A stretch of DNA of 64,000 nucleotides. It comes from an uncultured Ruminococcus sp. (lineage in GTDB: Bacteria; Bacillota; Clostridia; Oscillospirales; Ruminococcaceae). The first letter of the stretch is position 1, and every line of letters starts with the position of its first letter. A program made the position numbers and the translations under genes. Below, one piece after another: positions 8,640-17,892 of the stretch. Below the pieces are notes generated by a model. The model worked only from the letters and a program-made list of their open reading frames with translations. It was not told the origin of the DNA and did not search any database. Location: the NCBI GenBank assembly GCA_902787825.1, contig CADAHS010000006.1:20233-84232 (forward strand), read 5' to 3'.

Positions 8640-9830
8640 ATGTCTTGCGCACAGTTCAAGCTGGATATGTTTGAAGGACCGCTTGATCTGCTCCTTCACC
8701 TTATAACAAAGCATAAACTGAATATACACGATATCGAGATATCGCTGCTGTTGGAGCAGTATATGGAATACATCCACCAGCTTGATCACGAGGATCTTGA
8801 GGACGCTGCTGATTTTCTTGAAATGGCAGCAAGACTGATATATATCAAGACTGTGTCGCTGCTGCCTCAGGACGAGGAAGCACAGGAGCTTAAAAAAGAG
8901 CTTGAAGGGAGACTCATCGAGTATTCTCAGTGTAAATGTCTTGCACAGATACTTGCCCAAACTTATGCCGGCGGCGAAATATTTGTCAGAAAGCCCGTGC
9001 AGATACCTGTTGATAAGACATATACTCGTGAGCACGATCCGATGATACTTTTTGAAGCCTATCTCGGACTTTCAGAAAAGGCACGAAGCGAAAAGCCGAT
9101 CAATGCCAAGCTTTTCCAACCGATAGTTTCGTATAAAGTCGTTTCTGTCGGCTCAAAAATTGTCTATATACTTAAAAGGCTATATACAGTCGGTGTTTGC
9201 GACCTGTCGCATATCTATGACGGAATGCAGACCAAGAGCGAAAGGGTAGCCACATTTCTTGCGATACTTGAGCTTACCAAGTCGGGAAGAATAGTCCTTA
9301 ACGATGACAATACGCAGATATCGTTCAGCGATAAGTCCCGTGAGCGGAAGAAGCATTCTGTACAAAACAATGCTGAACGATCTTTATCTATTCCCGAGCA
9401 GGCTTGCGTGACAATTCCTGCCGCTCAACCCGAGCAGAAGAACACTGAACCTGAGCCGGAAGAACAAGCGAAACTAATAGACGAATTACCCGAGTTCAGA
9501 CCCGATGAGAGCGTACATATGCCTGAGGAAAGAAAAGAAAGTGATCACCGATCAAAACAGCCGCAGCCAAAACCGCTTGCTGAACGTATCGCTGTCCCTT
9601 TTGAGATCACGTTCCCTCAGCCTGTAACAGAGGACAAGCTTCCTGAACCGCAGCCGCTTGCCGAAGATTCTTCTGAGCCGACTGCGTGCGATAACTTTTT
9701 TGAGACCACTAACGAAAAGACTGCATTCAAGCCCAATTATTGGGGCAGACTGAAATATTACTGGGGCTGCTCTCCCGTCGGTGACGACATTTCCCGTAAC
9801 TACTGGAAATATGGCAGCATTTCGCAGTGA
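8640..9830 (+). CDS. scpA: Segregation and condensation protein A (kleisin), with a long C-terminal extension
   Basis: 396 residues; typical ScpA has about 240-260. The N-terminal kleisin signature (FKLDMFEGPLDLLLHLI, residues 6-22) and the winged-helix region near residues 195-230 (VATFLAILELTKSGRIVL) are intact. ScpA bridges the two Smc heads and, with ScpB, drives chromosome compaction and segregation. After about residue 240 there are roughly 155 extra residues, rich in Pro, Glu and Gln and probably disordered, ending in a Tyr/Trp-rich tail. It is followed 17 bases later by scpB. Confidence 0.93.
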   Translation: MSCAQFKLDMFEGPLDLLLHLITKHKLNIHDIEISLLLEQYMEYIHQLDHEDLEDAADFLEMAARLIYIKTVSLLPQDEEAQELKKELEGRLIEYSQCKCLAQILAQTYAGGEIFVRKPVQIPVDKTYTREHDPMILFEAYLGLSEKARSEKPINAKLFQPIVSYKVVSVGSKIVYILKRLYTVGVCDLSHIYDGMQTKSERVATFLAILELTKSGRIVLNDDNTQISFSDKSRERKKHSVQNNAERSLSIPEQACVTIPAAQPEQKNTEPEPEEQAKLIDELPEFRPDESVHMPEERKESDHRSKQPQPKPLAERIAVPFEITFPQPVTEDKLPEPQPLAEDSSEPTACDNFFETTNEKTAFKPNYWGRLKYYWGCSPVGDDISRNYWKYGSISQ

Positions 9831-9847
9831 GCCTGAAAGGATAGATA

Positions 9848-10423
9848 ATGGATATACAAACAAAAATACCCGTGGTCGAAGCGGTGCTTTTTGCAAGCGG
9901 AGAGCCGATCGATTCTGAAAGACTCTGTGAGGCTGCTGATCTTGTAAAGCAGGAGCTTGACGAGGTCATTGCAGAGCTTGAAAATAAGTATTCAAAGCCC
10001 GATAGCGGCATAGAGCTTTTGCACCTCAACGATTCCTACCAGCTTGCCACCAAGCAGCAGTACGCCCCTTGCGTAAAGTCTGCATTGGAGATAAAAAAGA
10101 ACTCACAGCTTTCTCCTGCGGCACTTGAGACACTTACAATAATTGCATATAACCAGCCTGTGACCAAGGGCTTTGTCGAGAATGTCAGGGGCGTTGATTC
10201 CTCGGGCGTTGTCAACTCTTTGGTTGAGAAGGATCTTCTTGCTGAAGCCGGAAGGCTTGACCTCCCGGGAAGACCGATAGCTTATAAAACAACAGATAAT
10301 TTTCTCAGAGCATTCAGACTTTCAAGCCTCAAAGACCTTCCGCCGCTGCCTGAGCAAACGGAGCAGATAACCATCGACGAGATACTTGAAAATGCCCCTC
10401 AGCAGGGCGAAGAAAATGAGTAA
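9848..10423 (+). CDS. scpB: Segregation and condensation protein B
   Basis: 191 residues, the usual length. It has two predicted winged-helix domains; the segment around residues 90-135 (LETLTIIAYNQPVTKGFVENVRG) is the best conserved part of the family. ScpB dimers bind ScpA and regulate Smc. Its stop codon overlaps the start of the downstream methyltransferase (ATGAGTAA), which indicates translational coupling. Confidence 0.95.
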   Translation: MDIQTKIPVVEAVLFASGEPIDSERLCEAADLVKQELDEVIAELENKYSKPDSGIELLHLNDSYQLATKQQYAPCVKSALEIKKNSQLSPAALETLTIIAYNQPVTKGFVENVRGVDSSGVVNSLVEKDLLAEAGRLDLPGRPIAYKTTDNFLRAFRLSSLKDLPPLPEQTEQITIDEILENAPQQGEENE

Positions 10424-11054
10424 CCCCTGGGAAGAGATCAGCCTGGACGACTATGAGAATCATATGAGCCTTGACAGCGTAAGACAGCTGCAAACGATGA
10501 ATCAGATCATGAGGCAGCAGCTGGAGGCTTATTGTGTGAAAACAGCAATGATCCTTGGCGTCGCCGGCGGAAACGGCCTTGAATATATCTCTGGGCAAAA
10601 GTACATAAAAGTATATGGCGTTGATATTAATTCGGACTATCTTCACGAAACAGAAAAACGCTATCCGAACCTCTCGGGCATTCTTGAGTGCCTGAAAGCA
10701 GATCTTGTCAGTGAGTATGGCAAGCTCCCACAGGCTCAGCTTCTTATAGCTAACCTGCTGATAGATTATATCGGATACCCCTCGTTTCAAAAAGTGGTCA
10801 TGCAGGTCAAACCACAGTTCGTTTCCTGTACGATACAGGTAAATGCCGACACAACAAAAGGCTGGGTGTCTGATTCGCCGTATCTGCACGCCTTTGACAG
10901 GCTTGATGAGATCCATCACCAAATGGAAGATCTCGCTCTTGAACAGGCTATGCAGAAAATAGGTTATCAACCAATATCACATAACAACTACCCTTTGCCA
11001 AACGGCAAGGCATTGTCAAGACTTGATTTCAAAAAGCAGTATCAAGAAGTGTAG
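10416..11054 (+). CDS. Class I SAM-dependent methyltransferase-like protein
   Basis: 212 residues. I chose the ATG at 10416, which overlaps the scpB stop by four-base coupling and has a GGGCGA site, over an in-frame start 30 bases upstream. A glycine-rich motif I (ILGVAGGNGLEYI, about residues 45-57), the acidic residue after strand 2 (VYGVDIN) and a later LLIANLLIDYIGY strand fit a Rossmann methyltransferase. The substrate is unknown. Its place between scpB and the DUF2953 gene suggests only co-expression. Confidence 0.75.
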   Translation: MSNPWEEISLDDYENHMSLDSVRQLQTMNQIMRQQLEAYCVKTAMILGVAGGNGLEYISGQKYIKVYGVDINSDYLHETEKRYPNLSGILECLKADLVSEYGKLPQAQLLIANLLIDYIGYPSFQKVVMQVKPQFVSCTIQVNADTTKGWVSDSPYLHAFDRLDEIHHQMEDLALEQAMQKIGYQPISHNNYPLPNGKALSRLDFKKQYQEV

Positions 11055-11092
11055 ATCTTACTTCTTGCATCTGATTTCTAAAAAAGGAGCTG

Positions 11093-12004
11093 ATGACTAT
11101 AATAGTTTTATATATACTTCTTGGCATTATAGCCTTTATCGTCATTTTGCTCCATTTTTCTGTGCGAGCTACAATAAAGGCGAGCAAGCAGGGCGTAGAT
11201 ATTAAAGTTAAATGGCTGTTTTTTACGTTCTATCCAAGAAAGCCGAAAAAGCCTAAAAAGCCAAAGAAGAAAAAAGGCGAAGCCGAAACAACTCCTGAAC
11301 AAACAGGTGAAAACAGCGAGCAGCCTGACCTCTCCGAGAACGCACTTGAGGAGTTTATAAAAGAAGCTGAGAAAACCCAGCAGGATACCACGGTCGAGCA
11401 AACTGTCACGCAGACAGAGGACGCTAAAGTTGAGCAGGAGACAGTTTCCACCGAGTCTAAAACGACCACCACCCAAAAGACGAAGAAAAAAGGTGAGCCT
11501 GACAAGACCGAGGAGACCACGACCGAGAAAAAAGGTAAACTCGCTCAATTAAAGGATAAGTATAAAGCGATAAAGCCATATATCCCCACAGGCTGGAAGT
11601 ATTTCAAAAAGCTGCTTAAAAAGATACGCTTTACAAATATTACTGCCGATGTCACCGTTGGAAAAGAGGACGCTTATGAAGCAGCAGTGTGGTATGGTAA
11701 AGTGCAGGGGATACTGTTCGGATTGTTCGGCTGGTTGTCATGTATCTTTACAGTAAAGCTGAAGCACGTTGATGTGCATTGCAAATTCAATGAGAAGATC
11801 ACCGACGGCGAGATCTTTCTCAAAGTTAAAGTCCGCCCGAGCACGATGATCCATATCGCATTCTGTCTGGGAATAAACTTCCTGCGTATATGGCTCAGAC
11901 AGCGCCGTGAACGCAAACGCCGTATCGAGCAGCTCCGTGCTAAGCGCAAGCAGCAGCTCAAACAAAAACAGATGAATAATAACCATAATATACAGAAAGG
12001 TTGA
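11093..12004 (+). CDS. DUF2953 domain protein (YtfI-like)
   Basis: 303 residues: an N-terminal membrane helix (about residues 2-22), a lysine/proline run (PKKPKKPKK), a low-complexity Thr/Glu/Lys-rich spacer (about residues 62-150), and the conserved DUF2953 domain with a second hydrophobic segment near residue 210. In Bacillus the homologue ytfI sits before ytfJ (gerW), and the same pair is present here, which supports the call. A sporulation or cell-envelope role is inferred from family context only. Confidence 0.85.
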   Translation: MTIIVLYILLGIIAFIVILLHFSVRATIKASKQGVDIKVKWLFFTFYPRKPKKPKKPKKKKGEAETTPEQTGENSEQPDLSENALEEFIKEAEKTQQDTTVEQTVTQTEDAKVEQETVSTESKTTTTQKTKKKGEPDKTEETTTEKKGKLAQLKDKYKAIKPYIPTGWKYFKKLLKKIRFTNITADVTVGKEDAYEAAVWYGKVQGILFGLFGWLSCIFTVKLKHVDVHCKFNEKITDGEIFLKVKVRPSTMIHIAFCLGINFLRIWLRQRRERKRRIEQLRAKRKQQLKQKQMNNNHNIQKG

Positions 12005-12009
12005 TTAAA

Positions 12010-12399
12010 ATGAACGAAAGCACAAAGATCGAAGCATTGGTAAATACCGCAATGTCCAAGCTGCGTGAGATCGCAGACTGCCAGACTATCGTAGGAAAGG
12101 AAGTCGTTACCGCAGACGGCACTACGATAATCCCTATATCTAAAGTCTCTTTTGGCTTTGCTTCCGGCGGAAGTGATCTCCCGACAAAATGTAAGGATAC
12201 CTTCGGCGGCGGTTCAGGCGGCGGAGTTTCTATCCAGCCAATGGCTTTCATCGTGATCTCAAACGGCGAAGTCAAGCTGCTTCAGATGACCGCAAATGCT
12301 GATAAGGGCAACGCTATTGTTAATATGGTTCCCGAGGTCATCGACAAGGTGACAGCATTTCTCAACAAAAAGAAAGAGGGAAATACTCCCGAGGAATAA
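12010..12399 (+). CDS. gerW: GerW family sporulation protein (YtfJ)
   Basis: 129 residues from the ATG at 12010, with GAAAGGTTG as ribosome binding site. It shows the family's pattern: an N-terminal helix, then a VVTADGTTIIPISKVSFGF strand, a glycine-rich FGGGSGGGVSI segment and a QPMAF...VISNG segment. In Bacillus GerW is needed for germination with L-alanine-type germinants. Whether this organism sporulates cannot be told from this window; the gene is kept in many non-sporulating Clostridia. It directly follows DUF2953. Confidence 0.9.
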   Translation: MNESTKIEALVNTAMSKLREIADCQTIVGKEVVTADGTTIIPISKVSFGFASGGSDLPTKCKDTFGGGSGGGVSIQPMAFIVISNGEVKLLQMTANADKGNAIVNMVPEVIDKVTAFLNKKKEGNTPEE

Positions 12400-12463
12400 C
12401 CTGAATTGAAGCTTCATACCTGCGCATAATATCTTTTGAGTTTATGTGCAAAGGTGTGATGAT

Positions 12464-13633
12464 ATGAGATTATTTTTAAAGGTAAGGTCTGCTTTGAAAA
12501 AGACCCTGCCTGTGTTGGCTGCGGCTGTTTTAAGTGTGCCGTTGTGTACACCCTCTGTGTGTGCCGTCGAAATGCCCGAGGTCAGTGCAAAAGCTGCGAT
12601 AGTTATTAATGCCGAGACCGGTGAAACTCTGTTTGGCAAAAATGCCGATGTCAGACTCCCTATGGCAAGCACCACCAAGATCATGACCACTATCCTTGCG
12701 ATAGAACACGCAGATCTCGACGAGCAGTTCACCGTTGATCCCGATGCCGTAAGGACCGAAGGCTCATCAATGGGGCTGAGAGAAAATGATAAGGTCACTT
12801 TGCGTGCCCTGTGTTATGGAATGATGCTCCCAAGCGGTAACGATGCGGCAAATTGTACCGCCGTCAGAGTTGCTGGCAGTATCGGTGCATTTGTCGAGCT
12901 GATGAATAAAAAGGCTAAGTCTCTCGGACTTGAAAATACCCGCTTTGTCACCCCTTCCGGACTTGATGACTTTACAGACGAGCACTACTCAACTGCGTCT
13001 GATATGGCAAAGCTTACAAGGTATGCGATGAGTAATAAAACCTTTGCGGAGATCTGTAATGCAAGGTCGGTCAAGCTTTGCTTTGGAGACCCTCCGTATG
13101 ACAGATGGCTGACAAATACCAATAAGCTGCTAAGAACCTGTCATGGTGTGATCGGAGTAAAAACCGGTTTTACCGATAAGGCGGGCAGATGTCTTGTGTC
13201 CTGCTGCGAAAGAAACGGTTCAAAACTTATCTGTGTTACACTTAATGACAGAAACGACTGGCAGGATCATAGTATGCTCTATGATAAATGCTTTCCAATG
13301 GTGTCAAAGCAGGTGCTTGACGCCGGCAGAAAAAGCTTTGATGTAAGTATTGTCGGCTCTGATGTCGATACAGTAAAGTGCACAGCACCGACTGTTAAAG
13401 TAAGTCTTGTCAAGGGCAGTGAGAAAAATGTCAGGACCGTTGTCAGATTGCCTGCGTTTGTCTATGCCACAGTCACAAAAGGACAGCAGCTCGGCACAGT
13501 CGAGTATTGGTACAACGGCGAGCTGATAGCCCAAAGCGGCATATTCGCCCGGCAGAATGCCGAGTATAAACGGACAGATCGTGATGGCTTCCTTGAGATC
13601 ATAAAACAAAAGCTCGTCAGCCTGTTCGCATAG
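12464..13633 (+). CDS. dacF: D-alanyl-D-alanine carboxypeptidase (class A low-MW PBP, DacF type)
   Basis: 389 residues from the ATG at 12464 (AAGGTG 8 bases upstream; an in-frame GTG at 12446 is less likely). It has a signal peptide (about residues 1-35, ending near SVCA). The serine-active-site motifs are all present: STTK near residues 69-72, SGN near 129, and KTG near 233. After the S11 peptidase domain comes the C-terminal PBP5-type beta domain. It trims the terminal D-Ala of peptidoglycan pentapeptides outside the membrane. It lies between gerW and rluB, as in many Firmicutes. Confidence 0.93.
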   Translation: MRLFLKVRSALKKTLPVLAAAVLSVPLCTPSVCAVEMPEVSAKAAIVINAETGETLFGKNADVRLPMASTTKIMTTILAIEHADLDEQFTVDPDAVRTEGSSMGLRENDKVTLRALCYGMMLPSGNDAANCTAVRVAGSIGAFVELMNKKAKSLGLENTRFVTPSGLDDFTDEHYSTASDMAKLTRYAMSNKTFAEICNARSVKLCFGDPPYDRWLTNTNKLLRTCHGVIGVKTGFTDKAGRCLVSCCERNGSKLICVTLNDRNDWQDHSMLYDKCFPMVSKQVLDAGRKSFDVSIVGSDVDTVKCTAPTVKVSLVKGSEKNVRTVVRLPAFVYATVTKGQQLGTVEYWYNGELIAQSGIFARQNAEYKRTDRDGFLEIIKQKLVSLFA

Positions 13634-13676
13634 TTTTATACCCGCACCAGCGGGCTACATAATGTAAGGAGAGTTT

Positions 13677-14408
13677 ATGGAAAAAGTAAGGATACAAAAG
13701 CTTATCGCCGAAAGCGGACTGTGTTCAAGGCGTAAAGCCGAGGAGCTTATCGACAGCGGAAAAGTCACCGTCAACGGCAGACCCTGTAAGCTTGGAGATA
13801 AAGCCCTCCCCGGGAAGGATCTTATCGCTGTAAACGGCGAGAATATCACAGCGCCGAAACGCAGAAAGCTTTACTATATTATGCTTCATAAGCCAAGAGG
13901 CTATGTAACAACAATGAGTGATGAGCTTGACAGAAAGTGCGTAACCGAGCTTCTCAAAGGCGTTCCCGAAAGGGTCTACCCGATAGGCAGACTTGATAAG
14001 AATTCTGAAGGACTGCTTTTGTTCACTAACGATGGCAATTTTGCAAACGATATAATGCACCCCTCAAAGCATATCTCAAAAACATACCGTGTCACCGTGC
14101 GTCCTGATATAACCGAGCAGCAGCTTGTTCAGCTCTCGTCAGGCGTCGAGATTGATGGCAAAATGACAAAAGAGTGTAATGTGGTCGTGCTTGACAAACA
14201 GATCGGCAGGGTGGTCCTGCAAATGACTATCTATGAGGGCAGAAACCGCCAAATAAGAAAAATGTGTGAAGCCGTAGGACTTGAGGTCGCAAGACTTAAA
14301 AGGACCTCGATCGGTCCGCTGAAACTTGGTATGCTCAAACCCGGAGCTTATAGGGAGCTTAAACCGGATGAGCTAAGAGCATTGCGTAATGCGATCAGTA
14401 AAAAGTAA
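13677..14408 (+). CDS. rluB: 23S rRNA pseudouridine synthase, RsuA/RluB family
   Basis: 243 residues. The N-terminal S4 RNA-binding domain covers about residues 4-50 (QKLIAESGLCSRRKAEELI). The catalytic motif YPIGRLDKNSEGLLLFTNDG near residue 100 carries the essential Asp, and the C-terminal motif GRNRQIRKM is present. It makes pseudouridine in 23S rRNA. An AAGGAGAG site precedes the start. The last gene of the scpAB-to-rluB block. Confidence 0.93.
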   Translation: MEKVRIQKLIAESGLCSRRKAEELIDSGKVTVNGRPCKLGDKALPGKDLIAVNGENITAPKRRKLYYIMLHKPRGYVTTMSDELDRKCVTELLKGVPERVYPIGRLDKNSEGLLLFTNDGNFANDIMHPSKHISKTYRVTVRPDITEQQLVQLSSGVEIDGKMTKECNVVVLDKQIGRVVLQMTIYEGRNRQIRKMCEAVGLEVARLKRTSIGPLKLGMLKPGAYRELKPDELRALRNAISKK

Positions 14409-14498
14409 TCAAATGCACACTCGTGCGTAATATATCAAACATATTGTGATAGAATATTCGACCAAATGTAAAATTAAAGTTAAACGACGAAAATGTGC

Positions 14499-14527
14499 TT
14501 GTAAAACAAAGAAAAAAATAGTATAAT
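14499..14527 (+). promoter_or_regulatory. Promoter of the carboxyl-transfer cluster
   Basis: TTGTAA (14499-14504), 17-base spacer, TATAAT (14522-14527), 34 bases before the ATG at 14562. Confidence 0.7.
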
Positions 14528-14561
14528 ATTTTTGTATATTTATTTGAATGGAGGAAGTTGT

Positions 14562-15944
14562 ATGTCTGAATCATTAAAGACCCTTGCTGAGATCAGAGCT
14601 GCGGCAAATGCAGCGAGCGAAGCAAGAAACAGGCTTACATATTTGTTTGACGACGGAAAATTTACAGAGCTTGATCCGTATGCTATGACAGGCTCAGAGC
14701 TTTCGGGGGTTGTAACAGCCTTTGGCTATGTCGGAAACAACCCGGTATATGCCTTTTCACAGGACATAAATGTCAGAAAAGGTGCCATGACCGAGGCTCA
14801 TGCGAAGAAGATCTCAAAGGTGTTCAGCCTTGCCGCAAAAACCGGTGTTCCGGTGGTTGGGATCTATGATTCTTACGGAGCTGATGTCAGCGATCCATCT
14901 GCCGCACTTTCAGCCTACGGCTACCTTCTTTCAAAGGTGTCCAATCTTTCCGGCGTTGTAGTACAGATAGCTGTCGTAGCAGGAACTTGTGCAGGCTGTG
15001 CAGCAATGCTTGCCGAGTCAGCTGATCTTACGATAGTAACAAAGAACAGCGAGCTTTATGTTGCTGCAAATGCTGATATCAAGGACTTTGCTGACAATGC
15101 TGCTGCTAACGGCACCGCCTGTGCAGTCTGTGATGACGATAAGGCAGCCTGTGAGCTTGCTAAGGAGCTTATATGTAAGCTTCCTCAGAATAACCTCTCA
15201 CCTGTGCCGATGTATGAGTTTGACGAGCCTTCAGCAGCCGGCTATGATAACGCTGAAAATCTCGTAAACAGCGTGCTTGACGCTGACAGCGCAGTCGAGC
15301 TGTATCCTTCATATGGAAAGGCTTCATATACCGCATTAGCGACCCTTGGGGGCGCAACAGTCGGTGTAGTTGCCACAAATAAGACTCAGGATAAACTTGC
15401 AAGTTCAGATTGCTCAAAGATCGCAAGGTTTGTCAGACTCTGTGATGCGTTTGCCGTTCCGGTCGTTACTTTTGTCGATACTCCGGGCTTTGAGGCTAAC
15501 GATGCTACCGAAATGCAGGGAGCTGTCAAGGATATGGCTAAGCTTGCTCATGCCTATGCTGAAGCAACCACTATCAAGCTCTCAGTTGTTACCGGAAAGG
15601 CTTATGGACCTGCATTCGTGGCGCTTGCAGGCAGAGGTGCAAATGCAGATCTTGTCTTTGCGACCGAGAATGCAACTATCAGTGCTCTTGACCCGATAAC
15701 AGCAGTTGAATTTCTTGAACATGATGAACTCAAGGGCGCAAGCGATCTCACCGCAAAGAGAAATGAACTTGCTGAAAAATATGCAAAGCAGAATGCATCA
15801 GCTGCGATCGCTGCAGCAAACGGCTGTGTAGATAATGTAGTTGAAAACAGCACTATGCGTGCAGCACTCATTGACGCCGTTGAGATAATGGCAGGCAAGA
15901 GAGTTACAAGACTTCCAAAGAAGCATAGCAATATCCAGCTTTGA
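14562..15944 (+). CDS. Carboxyltransferase subunit (propionyl/methylmalonyl-CoA carboxyltransferase family)
   Basis: 460 residues from the ATG at 14562, which has a GGAGGAAG site. It carries two crotonase-like carboxyltransferase halves. The first acyl-CoA oxyanion segment is AGTCAGCAAMLAESADLTIV near residue 142; the second is TGKAYGPAFVALAGRGANADLVF near residue 345. It is shorter than the typical 12S/PccB subunit (about 510-520) and has GP where most members have GG in the second oxyanion loop. It is followed by a biotin carrier and a pyruvate/oxaloacetate carboxyltransferase, so it probably supplies the acyl-CoA half of a transcarboxylase. A role in a decarboxylase Na+ pump is possible, but no membrane beta subunit is nearby. 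Confidence 0.82.
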   Translation: MSESLKTLAEIRAAANAASEARNRLTYLFDDGKFTELDPYAMTGSELSGVVTAFGYVGNNPVYAFSQDINVRKGAMTEAHAKKISKVFSLAAKTGVPVVGIYDSYGADVSDPSAALSAYGYLLSKVSNLSGVVVQIAVVAGTCAGCAAMLAESADLTIVTKNSELYVAANADIKDFADNAAANGTACAVCDDDKAACELAKELICKLPQNNLSPVPMYEFDEPSAAGYDNAENLVNSVLDADSAVELYPSYGKASYTALATLGGATVGVVATNKTQDKLASSDCSKIARFVRLCDAFAVPVVTFVDTPGFEANDATEMQGAVKDMAKLAHAYAEATTIKLSVVTGKAYGPAFVALAGRGANADLVFATENATISALDPITAVEFLEHDELKGASDLTAKRNELAEKYAKQNASAAIAAANGCVDNVVENSTMRAALIDAVEIMAGKRVTRLPKKHSNIQL

Positions 15945-15983
15945 TCGACAATAATATTATTTTACAGAATGGTGGTTTTATAA

Positions 15984-16349
15984 ATGAAAAGATATAACAT
16001 TACAGTAAACGGTAAAGCATACGACGTTGCAGTTGAAGAATTGGACGCAGGCTCAGCTCCTGCACCTGTTGCCGCAGCTCCTGCAGCAGCCCCTTCACCA
16101 GCAGCCGCAGCTCCTGCCGCTGCACCCATTGCAGAAGGAACAAAGGTAACAGCTCCAATGCCGGGAACGATCCTTGATATCAAGGTCGCAGTCGGCGATA
16201 CAGTAGCAGCAGGTCAGGCAGTTTGCGTGCTTGAAGCAATGAAGATGGAAAACGATGTAAATGCTCCATGCGCAGGCAAGATACTCAGTATCAATACCAC
16301 TAAAGGCTCTGCTGTTGAAACAGGTGCCGTACTTGCAGTCATCGGCTGA
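15984..16349 (+). CDS. Biotin carboxyl carrier protein
   Basis: 121 residues: a short N-terminal part starting YNITVNGKAYDV, an Ala/Pro linker (about residues 29-52), then a biotinyl domain with the EAMKMEN motif, in which Lys87 is the biotinylation site. This architecture is that of the 1.3S transcarboxylase and OadC/GcdC carrier subunits. It swings between the carboxyltransferase at 14562 and the one at 16391. The three genes are spaced about 40 bases apart. Confidence 0.92.
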   Translation: MKRYNITVNGKAYDVAVEELDAGSAPAPVAAAPAAAPSPAAAAPAAAPIAEGTKVTAPMPGTILDIKVAVGDTVAAGQAVCVLEAMKMENDVNAPCAGKILSINTTKGSAVETGAVLAVIG

Positions 16350-16390
16350 TAAAATATCTGCTACATATTAACGAAAGGACATAAAGGACA

Positions 16391-17788
16391 ATGGCAAAGC
16401 TTAATATAACCGAAACCGTGCTTCGTGACGCACATCAGTCACTGCTTGCAACAAGAATGTCCATCAACGATATGATCGATATTCTTCCCGAGCTTGATAA
16501 GATAGGCTTCTATTCCGCAGAGGTCTGGGGCGGTGCAACATTTGACTCCTGTATCAGATTTCTCAATGAAGATCCGTGGGAAAGACTCAGGATCATCAGA
16601 AGGGAAATGCCCAACACCAAGCTTCAGATGCTTTTCAGAGGACAAAATATGCTCGGCTACCGTCATTACGCTGACGACCTCGTAGAGTATTTTGTACAGA
16701 AATCTATTGCAAACGGCATCGACATCATCAGGATATTCGATGCGCTTAACGATATAAGAAACCTCGAAACAGCTATTAAAGCTGCAAATAAAGAGGGCGG
16801 ACACGCTCAGGTCGCTATCTCATATACAACAGGAGAGGTGTTCACTCACCAGTATTATATCGACTATGCAAAGAGAATTGAAGAAGCTGGTGCAAAATCC
16901 CTCTGTATCAAGGATATGGCTGCACTTCTCACACCTTATGAGGCATCTACCCTCGTTAAGGATCTCAAAGCCGCAGTTAAGATCCCTGTTCAGCTGCATA
17001 CACATTATACCTCAGGCCTTGCTTCAATGTGTATCATGAAAGCAGCCGAGGCTGGAGTTGACGGAGTCGATACCGCAATGTCACCTCTTGCAAACGGAAC
17101 ATCGCACGCACCTACCGAGTCTGTTGTCGCAGCATTCCAGGGAACTGAGTACGATACAGGACTTGATCTTGTGAAGCTCAACGAGATCAGAGAGTATTTC
17201 ATGGGACTCAGAAAGAAGTACATAGACAGCGGTCTGCTTGACCCTTCAATGCTTGCTTCCAATACAAAAGCGCTGCTTTATCAGGTCCCGGGCGGAATGC
17301 TCTCAAACCTGCTCTCACAGCTCAAACAGGCCGGCAAAGCAGACCAGCTTGAAGAGGTTCTCAAGGAGGTCCCAAGAGTTCGTAAGGATTCCGGATTCCC
17401 GCCGCTTGTTACTCCGACATCTCAGATCGTCGGAACACAGGCTGTGTTCAATGTCATTACCGGTGAAAGATATAAGACCGTAACTAAGGAGTTCAAGGGA
17501 CTTGTAAAAGGTGAGTACGGAAAGACACCTGTAACCATCGACCCCGAGTTCCAAAAGCAGATACTTAAAGATGAAAAGCCAATTACCTGCCGTCCCGCAG
17601 ATCTGCTTGAACCTGAGTTTGAAACAATGAAGAAAGAGGCAGCTGAGTGGACAGAACAGGAAGAGGATATCCTGACATATGCAATGTTCCCCAAGGTTGC
17701 ACCAAACTTCTTTAAGGCACGCAGGGATAAGAAATACGGCGTTGATTCAAAGCATTCCGATGCCGAAAACAAGGTTCATCCTGTATAA
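16391..17788 (+). CDS. Pyruvate/oxaloacetate carboxyltransferase (OadA / 5S-like)
   Basis: 465 residues. The TIM-barrel carboxyltransferase begins with LRDAHQSLLATRM (residues 11-23), containing the family's metal and substrate residues. The metal-ligand histidines are in QLHTHYTSG near residue 205, and a C-terminal conserved domain follows. It lacks a fused biotinyl domain, which is supplied by the preceding gene. It exchanges a carboxyl group between oxaloacetate/pyruvate and carboxybiotin. In context it matches the 5S subunit of a transcarboxylase or the alpha subunit of an oxaloacetate decarboxylase. A strong terminator follows. Confidence 0.9.
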   Translation: MAKLNITETVLRDAHQSLLATRMSINDMIDILPELDKIGFYSAEVWGGATFDSCIRFLNEDPWERLRIIRREMPNTKLQMLFRGQNMLGYRHYADDLVEYFVQKSIANGIDIIRIFDALNDIRNLETAIKAANKEGGHAQVAISYTTGEVFTHQYYIDYAKRIEEAGAKSLCIKDMAALLTPYEASTLVKDLKAAVKIPVQLHTHYTSGLASMCIMKAAEAGVDGVDTAMSPLANGTSHAPTESVVAAFQGTEYDTGLDLVKLNEIREYFMGLRKKYIDSGLLDPSMLASNTKALLYQVPGGMLSNLLSQLKQAGKADQLEEVLKEVPRVRKDSGFPPLVTPTSQIVGTQAVFNVITGERYKTVTKEFKGLVKGEYGKTPVTIDPEFQKQILKDEKPITCRPADLLEPEFETMKKEAAEWTEQEEDILTYAMFPKVAPNFFKARRDKKYGVDSKHSDAENKVHPV

Positions 17789-17795
17789 ATATTAT

Positions 17796-17829
17796 CAGCC
17801 GACAATCGAAAACTGTCGGCTGTTTTTTC
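17796..17829 (+). terminator. Terminator of the carboxyl-transfer cluster
   Basis: Perfect nine-base arms CAGCCGACA and TGTCGGCTG followed by six T residues. Confidence 0.9.
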
Positions 17830-17858
17830 TTGCAAAAAGTTCTGAAATGTGGTATACT
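17830..17858 (+). promoter_or_regulatory. Promoter of the DUF4317 gene
   Basis: TTGCAA (17830-17835), 17-base spacer, TATACT (17853-17858), directly after the preceding terminator. Confidence 0.65.
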
Positions 17859-17892
17859 ATCAGATAGAAATTCTTTTGGAGGAAATTGATAA

